Shown here in pieces: positions 1-8,125 of a DNA stretch of 64,000 bases (position 1 is the first letter of the stretch; each line of letters starts with the position of its first letter). The notes under the pieces are model-generated. The model was not told the origin of the DNA, did no database searches, and saw nothing but the letters and a program-made list of their open reading frames with translations. Where the stretch lies: assembly GCA_950022295.1 (NCBI GenBank), contig OX465598.1, positions 346,097,324 through 346,161,323 of the forward strand, written 5' to 3'. The translations under genes and the position numbers were made by a program. The stretch is from Bromus sterilis. Taxonomy: Eukaryota > Streptophyta > Magnoliopsida > Poales > Poaceae.

Positions 1-413
1 AAAAATAATTCTCGAAGAATTAACTCAAACGAAGCAACGATGTGGCAAAGGGGTGGAACGTAGCAATTTGAAGAACGGTAGAAAATCTGATCGTAGATCA
101 GCCTTGGACGTGAAAACTAGTTGCACTAGTATACTTGATGTTTGATTTGGATGGATCGTTGGCTAGTAGCAGCAGCAGCTCCGGCGAAAACTTCAGCGGC
201 TCGGTAGAACTCGGCGGAACAGAGGATTAGCAGCGTAGCAGTGGAACCCGGCGACTCGAATTGATCCGACTTGCTCGGCGGAAAAAACTCCAGCGCTTGG
301 AATTCCTGTTGACGTCGGACGCAGCGGAACAATTGGTTCTGAACGGATTCGCCGGATTAGGTCGCCGCCTCGTCTCAGAATAATCTCGTATCAACTTGGC
401 TCTGTATACCACT
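1..413 (-). mobile_element. LTR retrotransposon, 5' internal part (cut by window edge)
   Basis: Read on the minus strand, the bases next to the LTR at 414-691 are a primer-binding-like site, TGGTATACAGAGC (400-412). This resembles the initiator-tRNA-Met consensus TGGTATCAGAGC with one inserted base. About 400 bases of leader and gag-proximal sequence follow and run off the window. No complete reading frame is visible, so the superfamily is not proven. The short LTR and leader style suggest Copia. The rest of the element and its second LTR should lie upstream of base 1. Confidence 0.6.
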
Positions 414-691
414 TGTTAGATAAAACGAGATTAAAGTAAAGACAAGAGACACCGATTTAACGTGAAAACCCTTGCGGGAGAAAACCACGAACGCACTAAG
501 ACGCAACTTCACTATGATAGAGGAGTATTACAAGCACGAGACGACAGGCTGTCTTTAGTGTGACTACATGAAGTATATATAGGAGGCAACACATAAGAGT
601 CCTAATAGGACAAGTAAACGAGTTGTACTCGTACGCGTCGGTAACAACGCAAAGCCCCACACCGCTCATGACACGGTGCCTGTGTATAACA
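414..691 (-). repeat. 278 bp LTR of the edge retrotransposon
   Basis: The segment starts TGTTAGATAAAACG and ends GTGTATAACA on the plus strand, giving TG..CA ends with a short TGTTA/TAACA inverted repeat. It abuts the primer-binding-like site at 400-412, which sets its inner border. The text about 'cttgcgggagaaaacc' near 460-490 is of the kind common in short grass LTRs. The outer flank is CGATA (692-696); the matching target duplication would be outside the window. Confidence 0.6.
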
Positions 692-835
692 CGATAGATG
701 AATTTGAATCATATTTTAACATTTTTTAATTATAAAAGGCGCTTTTATTAACCCGAGATGTAGCATCAAGTCAATAGAAATCAAGTTGGAAGTCCTAAAC
801 GATTTGTAAAATCATCCGATTTGTAAAATGAAGTC

Positions 836-1120
836 CTAAACGATGCTCCATTTAGACAGTTTTCTTAGGTCTAATTGACTTTTGGGTTCGAGTTGTGGCA
901 TGAATTCATAAGATTTGAATGAGGGATTACTGGCGGATACATGCTTTGTGATTGATCGTGACCGATATTTTTGGCTCCTAAAAACACTCACGTTCCCACT
1001 CCACGTTAGTAAGAACTCAATCCAACTTCTCATACGTCGGATTCTCAAGATTATTAGCCCAAGTATATTGTCTATTAGTGAGAGCAGTCTCCCTCAGGTC
1101 CAGACTTTCAATACGTGCAA
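836..1120 (-). pseudogene. LINE endonuclease fragment (old, stop-containing)
   Basis: On the minus strand, about 1105-985 reads YTWANNLENPTYEKLD, a stop, then VLTNVEWE. This is the conserved block of the APE-type endonuclease domain of plant L1-like LINEs, where the consensus is YTWSN..PTYEKLDRVL. Only the C-terminal part of the domain remains, and the frame is lost after it. A second copy at 62,874-63,125 keeps the arginine where this one has a stop. The fragment therefore predates the duplication of block A and has no function of its own. Nearby 730-800 resembles 8,452-8,530 and may be a LINE 3' end. Confidence 0.7.
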
Positions 1121-2159
1121 TGATTCAATGACACACCTCTTTGCTCTCTAACGAGAAGCATCAAAGTTTTTGTATGAGGAGGAAATGTAGCAAGACATGA
1201 GAAATACATGGAGATATGCGCAATGTAACTTGGAAATTCAGAATAGTCTTTCGTGCATCTTTGTTTATTACCTTCTCCTACTCAGTGATCCCAAGTAACT
1301 GCGTAGCTTTAGTACGATAAGAAACCAAAAGACATCTCCTTTGCTAATGCAGTCTCACAAGATTTGTGTCTTATGGAATAGAGATTTGCTACAATTTATC
1401 ATACTACGATCAAATGGTAGTGCTTTCATAAGTTGATTACGTCAACTTCATATAGTTTGCATTGGCCAAGAAGAAAGATACATTTCTAGTTTTGCTTTTG
1501 GGATTGGAAAATATGGAGTCGGCCAGAAGGGACATAAAGAATCTTTTCTTACCATAGGGTCACCGTCTTCTTACATTGGGGTCGTTATTTCTTCACGTTG
1601 GCTAAAGGCGTGCCATTTCCTTACATTGGGTTGACAATTTTTGCGATGGTCGTTAGAAGAAACAACATTGCTGATAACTCACTCACAGGATGACTCTGGG
1701 TGGTGTGCCCGATCGTCTTGGTTGAAGAATAATAAGTTTTCATCATGGATGATGAATAGTTTAACCCTATACATTACCTGCGTTGAGCTTGTCATTCGAA
1801 GAAGTATCTCACATGTAATCAATCTATTGCCAAATATCATTTTAGATATGTTATATTCACTACAATGTAGTCAACCATATGTTGTTTCGTATTGAAATTG
1901 GGAGGGTGACATGAACAAATTTGAACAGGAAACAAAACTATGCAGCAAAATTAGTTTTGGGCTAAATGAGGAATTAATATACAACATAATAAAATAAATA
2001 ATGCAATATTAGTGGTTGGTAATCTGGAAAACCTCTTGTGTTTTGTTGTCCTTTTTTATTAGTAATCTTAGATGTGGTCATGGTTATTAGAGATTTGTTG
2101 ATTGAAGTGAATGTGCGTATATGCATATTTAAATGGAACTTTATTACTACTAATAGTTA

Positions 2160-2203
2160 CTCCCTCCGTAAAGAAATATAAGAGCATATAGATAAGTACA
2201 CTT
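2160..2203 (+). mobile_element. Stowaway-type MITE fragment
   Basis: The sequence starts TA then CTCCCTCCGTAAAGAAATATAAGAGC, the terminal repeat of Triticeae Stowaway (Tc1/mariner) MITEs. About 40 bases are present in A1 and absent from the matching place in A2 (about 60,812), where the flanks join at a TA. Only one terminus is left, so this is an internally deleted insertion. Confidence 0.7.
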
Positions 2204-2896
2204 AGCAATGAAAAATGTATTTTGGGCTAAATCGGGTATCGGACATGTTACTTGAGCTAATATAGACCATAATAAGGTAAATCTATTTTAATAGACATTT
2301 TCAACATATGGGGTACATTTTAAATTTTCACCACAAGCTACAAGCTCATCATCCATGCTAAAAGCATTTCCAAAGTAGACTCTTTGATACAACTCAATCT
2401 GCTTCTCAGCTTTTCTGTCTCGAGTTGCTTTTTAATAACCGGCAACCCAAACTAACAGGGCCTAATATACCCCTTGCCCTCCATATATAAAGCACTAAAT
2501 AGTTTCATCAACTGCACCATGACTCATGACGTACATACACATGTGTATATAACCATCAGTGTGAGTGGTTCTCTTCATGCTTTGTGGATTATTGGGCTTC
2601 GTCACATACCAAATTTTCTCCTACACCCTTTAATAGCAACAATGCAAGAAAGAAGAGATATAAAATGACATGCTAGCTTAGCTTGAGAATAGGAGACACA
2701 AGGAATGAATAACTTCGGATAAAACCAGGAAAACTTGGTCAAATGAGTGATGATTCAACATCTTGCCATTCATTGCTCTCCAATGATAAGCATCAAAGTT
2801 TTGTATGAGGAAGAAATGTAGGAAGACAGGACAAGCACGTTGAGATATGTGCAATGTAACTAGGAAATCATAATGAGCATGTAGTCGAAAATATCC

Positions 2897-3530
2897 ATGT
2901 TGCTCGACATGAAACAAGTTTTGCGGCATGATGTCAAGACGTTGCACTCCGCTCCATTTTCATCTCTTCCCGTTGACGACAAGCCCCTCCAACTACCACG
3001 CACGCCTGAGGTGCACGGCCGCATGCTCCGACTTGCCAGGAGCGGTTCCCACATCCATTGCCATGTTGTCCACCACATCCCCAAGTCCCGCATATTCCCC
3101 TCGCTACTCAATATCGGTGTGGCGCGTGGGTGAACATGTACGCAAAAGTATCACCAGCCTGATGACGAGCTCAGGGTCTTCGACAATATGCTTCGTGTTG
3201 CCTGGAGCGTCCTTGTTGCAGGGTGCGGTCTGCCTCGTCTTCCATTGTCTGTGTTGCCCGCTCGTGCTGAAGCCTTGGTGCTTTGGGTCCTGCCACGAGG
3301 TGCGCGCTTTTGAGGTACGCGGTGGCTTTGGTGATCCCCTAAATGTCTTCACGGTAATCTTTGACGTGTACTACAAGTGCAGGGAGGTGTTTGGTCATAT
3401 GCTAGGCAAGAACCGTGCCCTGGAATGGCGCAGTTGCTCGATAGCCATAGTGAGAAGGTCATGGAATGGCTCAATCACGCACATCCCTTGGCACAACAAT
3501 TCAAATAAGGAAGAAACTATGTAACGACTC
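2897..3530 (+). pseudogene. PPR-like (pentatricopeptide) gene fragment
   Basis: The first frame (2,897-3,133) is open and ends at a frameshift. Continuing by eye across frames gives NMYAKYHQPDD..RVFDN and then VHAFEVR-GFGD..FDVYYKC. These match the N-terminal helix pattern of plant PPR repeats (NMYAKCG..DDARRVFD; HAFVVKSGF..LIDMYAKCG). PPR proteins bind organellar RNA. Here only about two degenerate repeats remain, with at least two frameshifts and no start signal or targeting peptide. The A2 copy (61,520-62,130) preserves the motifs better, including NMYAMYHQPDDAPRVFDN. I take this as a relic that duplicated together with block A. Confidence 0.6.
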
Positions 3531-3582
3531 ATGCAATGCAATCAGGCTAAATTCTCTAGTTACAGGGCGGAAAATAATCATG

Positions 3583-3832
3583 CACTAGTAGAAAACAGGG
3601 CTATTGTCCTGGCCAGATCAGAGCATTAGTCCCGTTCATTTTACGAACCGGGACTAATGGGAGCATCAGTCCCGGTTCGAGCGGCTGGGACGCTGGCCGG
3701 GCCTCGACAGGCATTAGTCCCGGTTCGGCTGAGACCTTTAGTCCCGGTTCCAGCCACCAACTGGGACTAAATTAAGGTTGCAGCACCCTTTAGTCCCGGT
3801 TGGTGGCTGAAACCGGGACTAAAGGTCCTCCC
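3583..3832 (+). mobile_element. CACTA element terminus, unpaired
   Basis: CACTAGTAGAAAACAGGG is followed by alternating TTAGTCCCGGTT and AACCGGGACTAA subterminal repeats, the signature of Triticeae CACTA ends. Upstream sequence matches A2 exactly to 'aataatcatg' (3,573-3,582), after which A2 continues 'agaggtattcg'. That fixes the insertion point and predicts a 3 bp ATG duplication. No matching opposite terminus followed by that flank exists in the window, so the far end has been deleted or displaced. Confidence 0.85.
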
Positions 3833-4400
3833 TTTGCCATGGCATTTGCAACATGGCAATTAATTTTCCATGGTAATTGCGAAGCTAGTTTGATAGAGAA
3901 ATCAAATTAAATTTGCCATGGCAATTCCAAATAAAGTTTAAAGAGAAATCAAGTTATATTTGCCATGGCAATCTAGTTTGAAGAGAAATCAAGATATTGG
4001 AGTTATATTTGCCATGGCAACCTAGTATGAAGAGAAATCCAGTTATATTTTTCCATGTCAATTGGAATTTATAAGCATGGAAATTGCAAGCATGAAGCAT
4101 GGCATTTTTTCATTTTTTGTCAAAATGGCAATTTATTTTGCATGGCAATTGCAAAGCTAGTTTTGTAGAGAATTCACATTAAATTTTCCATGGCAATTCC
4201 AAATCTAGGTTGAAGAGAAACCAAGTTATATTTTCCATGGCAAATAGGAATTGTTAAGCATGGCAACTGCAAGCATGAAGCTTGGCATTTCTTTCAATTT
4301 TTGCAATTGCAAAGCTAGGTTTATAGAAAATTCAAATTAAATTTTCCATGACAATTCCGAATATAGTTTGAAGAGAAATCAAGTTATATGATTTTATGTT
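3833..4400 (+). repeat. Degenerate 'gccatggcaa' tandem repeats
   Basis: Runs of 'tttgccatggcaat', 'gaagagaaatcaagttatat' and 'gcaagcatgaagc' recur. A long unit of about 300 bases appears roughly twice with smaller repeats inside it. This is probably internal DNA of the CACTA fragment starting at 3,583. No coding frame. Confidence 0.6.
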
Positions 4401-5176
4401 TTTACCAGTTATATGGCAAATTCTTACTATATACAACGGCAATTTGTATCTATTTTACTTTGTATATTTATTTCTGTTTTTTCTTCCAAAATTAGCAATT
4501 TCAAAGTCAGAATATTATTGGGCTAAAACCTGGGCTTTTCTTCTTAGCCCATTTAAAACATATCCAGAAGGGGAGCAGGGAAAAGTGGTTACGAGAAGAT
4601 GTGTGTGGGTCGTCGAGGGGTCGCGCTGGCCACACTTGGAGCGAATGACCTGGGACCAAAAAGGTTCGCTCCAGGGTGCCTATAGCACGTTGGTTAGCTC
4701 CATATTCGCGTCCATATAAAATATATTTTTTAGTAGATGAAAAAAAATCTACACTCCTAGCTTATGTTTAAATTATAAAAAATTATAAATACCAACATTT
4801 TAATTAATATTCACTTGACTTGTATCATATATTCATAATTTATATAATTAAAAGATAGTCGGGAGTGAATGCTAATGAAACTACAGTGCCACGTCAGTGT
4901 ACTTTACATGTACGAATGGGATTAGCACCGTATTTGCACGCTCGTCACAACTTTTGAAACGAGTTCGATGTATTTTTCAAGTTCATGCACTAAAGTGAAC
5001 ATTGGTGCCAAGTTTAAGCACTATCTGTGATATTACCTCAAATTATATTATGGCCCAAAGTACCATATTGCGTCTTTTTGAAACCACTTGGTAATTAACT
5101 TTTTGCAATTATACATATTCTCTCTTCATAGTTCGCTCAGTCTCCTGCTTATTCATGTATTTGTCATGCTTATTTT
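4401..5176. other. AT-rich stretch without recognisable gene
   Basis: A 107-codon frame on the plus strand (4,396-4,719) has hydrophobic low-complexity content and no recognised domain. The rest is AT-rich. Bases 5,088-5,130 (ggtaattaactttttgcaat...) are repeated at 8,829-8,870, suggesting another duplicated scrap. Confidence 0.4.
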
Positions 5177-5287
5177 TTAGGGCAACGGTACGCGTCATCT
5201 GGCGGATCTATTTCAAAGATCTTCCGCCTCCCCTGCCGTTAGATTAACTGTATCCAACGGTTTAACACCATCCTCATATTTAATACA

Positions 5288-5440
5288 ACGATGGTGTTCA
5301 GAATCCTTTGCAACAAAGCCTTTGCAACAGAACTGTTGTTACAAAGGACCTTTGCAACAAAAGGCTTGTTGCGCTTAGCCTTCTGCAACACGAGTCTTGT
5401 TGCAATCCCTTTGCAACAGGTATCTTGTTGCAGTTTTTTC
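5288..5440. repeat. TTTGCAACA / TTGTTGCAA interspersed inverted words
   Basis: At least eight copies of TTTGCAACA or its complement TTGTTGC occur in about 150 bases, in both orientations, so the RNA could form several short hairpins. Related single words recur at 6,705-7,260. Confidence 0.7.
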
Positions 5441-5625
5441 CTCAAATGCGTAGCAGCTCATGGTGCGGGGTGGCCGGCATCCGCCATGGCTTGGATATTC
5501 TCCTCTGGCAACTCCCGCTGCAGCCTTGCTTCACCAGTCAGCCTGTCCGTGAGGTGCCACCATCAGCCGCCCTTGCAGCAGCCTGTGCTCCATCTTCGCA
5601 TCTCATGGCAGCACCGAGCACCATC

Positions 5626-6447
5626 CACTAGTAGAAAAAGGCTCATTTGTCCCGGTTCCAGGGGGCCTTCTGTTCCGGTTCTGAAACCGGGACTAAAGGG
5701 TCGCTACTAAAGCCCATGACCTTTAGTCCCGGTTCGCTTACGAACCGGGACAGATGGGCCTCCACGTGGCAGCCGGCTGGAGCGGGGGCTGGAGGACCTT
5801 TAGTCCCGGTTGGTGAATTTTTTCGAAATTCTTTTTTTTGAATTTGTTTTTGGATTTTTTCATTTTCGAATCTTTGAATTATTTGATAATTTAATCTCTA
5901 ATCACCCCTCCTCACTGCTTCAGAATTTAATCTCTAATCTCTAATCTCTAATCAGCACTCATTCCAAATCATCTAACTTCTCGGCCGGTCACCCATCCTC
6001 TCACTACTCCAGCCCGAGCACGCTTAACTTTCAGGTTCTATCTCCCCTAGTTTCCAAGTCTACACTTGTTGTTTTCTTGACAATAGTAAGATATCAATCA
6101 TGTTATAACCCTTAAGTCTTGATATCACATGATTTAATTTTTTGAATTCCAAACAATTATTAAAAAAACAATCACGATTAACAAACAACAATGATGTCAC
6201 ACGCTTCACCGTTTGAGTTTGAAATTATTATTCTAAAAACCAATAATTATTTCATATTGAAACAAACCAAAAATATATATATAATTCATAATATTTATTA
6301 GAGAAGATCGAAGCTAGAAGCGTCTAATCTAACGACTAGAGCTAACTGATCACCATATATATATATATAAATATAAATATAATTCGTAATATTTATTACA
6401 GAAGATTGAAGCTAGAAGCGTCTAATCTAACGACTAGAGCTAATTAA
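5626..6447 (+). mobile_element. Second unpaired CACTA terminus and subterminal region
   Basis: CACTAGTAGAAAAAGGCTC starts at 5,626 and is followed by paired TTTAGTCCCGGTT/AACCGGGACAGATGG repeats to about 5,815. The left end of the big CACTA element at 19,454 starts almost identically. Behind it lie AT-rich text, a 5S-rRNA-like segment (5,987-6,039) and a local direct duplication of about 95 bases (6,283-6,340 and 6,378-6,440, sharing 'agctagaagcgtctaatcta'). No right terminus is found. Confidence 0.75.
5987..6039 (-). ncRNA. 5S rRNA-derived fragment (internal promoter region) within CACTA DNA
   Basis: Read on the minus strand this matches the plant 5S rRNA stretch from AAGTTAAGCGTGCT through AGTAG to AGGATGGGTGACC, about nucleotides 45-90 of the 120-nt RNA, with a few changes. 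That stretch holds the TFIIIA/Pol III internal control region. The 5' and 3' thirds of 5S are not recognisable, so it is not a 5S gene. A second copy sits in another CACTA element at 45,918-45,970. Confidence 0.7.
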
Positions 6448-6735
6448 CTACTCGATCTTCTGCTTCTTGGCGGAGGTCCCGGCGCCCTCATCGTCGCCGC
6501 TGGGCGCCGCCCGCTTGGTGGCCTCCTCCGACGCGACTTTCGCCTCCACACGCGCCGTCATCTCGGCCCTCTTCTTCTCCTTCTTCTTGGCCCACGCCTT
6601 GGCCAGGTTCGCTGCGGACTTCTCCGCACGTGCGGCACGGCGAAGTTCCCGCGCCTCCAGCTTTTCGGTCCAAGGCCCACTTGTCTCCACTTTTCCGCTT
6701 TTGTTGCATCTGCTGCATGATAAATGTTGCAACCA
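6448..6735 (-). pseudogene. C-terminal Lys/Ala/Glu-rich coding fragment
   Basis: The minus-strand frame ends with EGAGTSAKKQKIE and a stop, after a charged, helix-prone segment (ARELRRAARAEKSAANLAK, then AKKKEKKRAEM). It is GC-rich within AT-rich surroundings. The terminal KKQKIE looks like a nuclear-localisation-type tail. I do not recognise the family. It resembles the last exon of a TE-encoded or captured gene, with the upstream exons missing because TTGCAAC-repeat DNA begins again at about 6,705. Confidence 0.4.
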
Positions 6736-7346
6736 TAGTATAAAATGATACTATCTGTACTATTATTATACTAATATTATTATATTGATCTATGTTACTT
6801 TTTGCTAAACAGATGTATTTAATAGTATTTTAGTGCTAAGCTCATTCATTTGATAGCATGATATGAAAATGTTACTAATGATTTTTGCTACAACAAACAA
6901 GATGAAGTGTGATCGGTGATGATGGGTCCCGAATTTTGTTGCAACCATTATAAAAAAAGCTACAAGCGTAGATTAAATTTGCTGCCACGAATTGATGATA
7001 AATATGGTACGTAATTTTTTTATCAGATTTTTTTGTCGCAACAGTGAAAAAAATTAAAAAAAACTGCACACAATAAATTTTTGTTGCATCCATGTACCAA
7101 AAAAGTTGCAACCGATAGTAAAAATTGCTACCAACAGCGATTAAAATTTGTTACCATAATTTTTTTCTGCAAAAAACACAAAAAATAAAAAATGTTGCAT
7201 CCGTGTACCAAAAAAATTGCGAAAGTATCATAAATATTGCAAAGGTATCGCAAATGTTGCAGTAAAAAACGAAGGGGTACGCGCAAATCTAGACCGTTAA
7301 ATAGCGGAGATCAGACGACTGCGGTCTGACCGGCGCCTATCACTGG

Positions 7347-7440
7347 CCTAATAAGTGTCCCTTGTCTAGTATAAAGTTTGTACTAGCTTAGTATAAAATG
7401 AGCGACACTTATTATGAATCAGAGGGAATATTATTTAATA
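7347..7440. mobile_element. Stowaway-type MITE remnant
   Basis: The right end reads GCGACACTTATTATGAATCAGAGGGA, the terminal repeat of a common Triticeae Stowaway family; the left end keeps AAGTGTC. A sister copy with the same internal text (gtataaag..gtactag) lies at 56,278-56,362 beside block C2. Confidence 0.65.
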
Positions 7441-7659
7441 AAATTTTAGAGATAAATCGAGAGAAAATATGTATTCATAGACAGAAAAGTCCTTGTTTCA
7501 CTGTGCAGTACGTATGACTATGAGCTAGGTTCACAGCAAGTCAGCAACGAGATCGCATTTGATTCCTAGGTGTAGTTGCTCGCTCGCAGTCACGCGGCAG
7601 CTCATCCCAAGCCACCCGACCCACAGGGCAACACCCCAGTCCGTAGGTGTGGACGTGTG

Positions 7660-8125
7660 GTGGGCAGTACGTAGTACGTACGAGGAAAGGAACCAATTGA
7701 GCTCGAGGACACACAAACTGGCTGCTTGCTTCATCGTAAACCGACTTTAGGCACGTAATATTCATGCAAGGTCATTTGCATAATGAAAGCGTGAATACAT
7801 AGCTCATTTGTTGAGCCCTATAAATCGAGCTTGTATCCAGTCTCAATCCTGAGAAAAGCTTCGTAGATGTAATCATATAGCAAATGACATGTTTTATGTT
7901 GTGTCATTTATGAGTTAGGATATTAGAGGACAACTGATATGTTACACTTCTCTCATATGCGACGTCCACAATCTTGGAAATGTTGCAGATGAATCCAAAC
8001 AAAGCGTCCACGATACACATTTTGGATGCCTTCAGAACTGCCTTTAAGCCTTTTGAGGCTACCTCTATACATTGCATGGAGCTGCTTCTAGCCAAAAATC
8101 CTTGGCTTCGTCTCCAAGTAGGGTT
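7660..8125 (+). repeat. Low-copy duplicated block B1
   Basis: This block aligns end to end with 54,822-55,262 (B2), and its first 300 bases also align with the start of C1/C2. It has a promoter-like CCTATAAATCGAGC (about 7,828-7,841). Downstream, a minus-strand frame contains VDALFGFICNISK, which stays open in B2 as VDALSGFICNISK (8,112-7,904 and 55,259-55,047). That frame is not recognised as a known protein. Conservation of an open frame in two diverged copies is suggestive but weak evidence of coding. Confidence 0.65.

Larger units (their letters stand above)
960..3582 (+). repeat. Low-copy duplicated block A1
   Basis: About 2.6 kb is shared with 59,775-62,216 (A2) and in part with 62,985-64,000 (A3). 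Shared landmarks are the LINE endonuclease scrap (A1 and A3), the stretch 'gagaaatacatggagat', a TATA-like CCATATATAAAGCAC at 2,480-2,494 and a PPR-like pseudogene (A1 and A2). Divergence looks like 5-10% with small indels. Apart from the pseudogene I see no frame kept open in all copies. The conserved TATA box suggests a promoter, but the first ATG frame behind it (2,519) is not conserved in A2 or A3. Confidence 0.75.
5177..7345. mobile_element. Putative TIR DNA transposon with TTGCAACA-rich arms
   Basis: The left side begins GGGCAACGGTACGCG. The reverse complement of the right side begins GGCCAGTGATAGGCG and later shares gatct-ccgc and aacggtctaga-like text with the left, so the borders may be degenerate terminal inverted repeats. 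The inner flanks on both sides (5,288-5,440 and 6,715-7,260) are full of TTGCAAC/GTTGCAA words. Both borders abut TA. A CACTA end (5,626) lies inside. The superfamily is not determined and the exact ends are tentative. Confidence 0.35.

Noticed and set aside
5987..6039. True 5S rRNA gene
   Set aside because: Only the central third is recognisable; the 5' end, 3' end and terminator context are missing.
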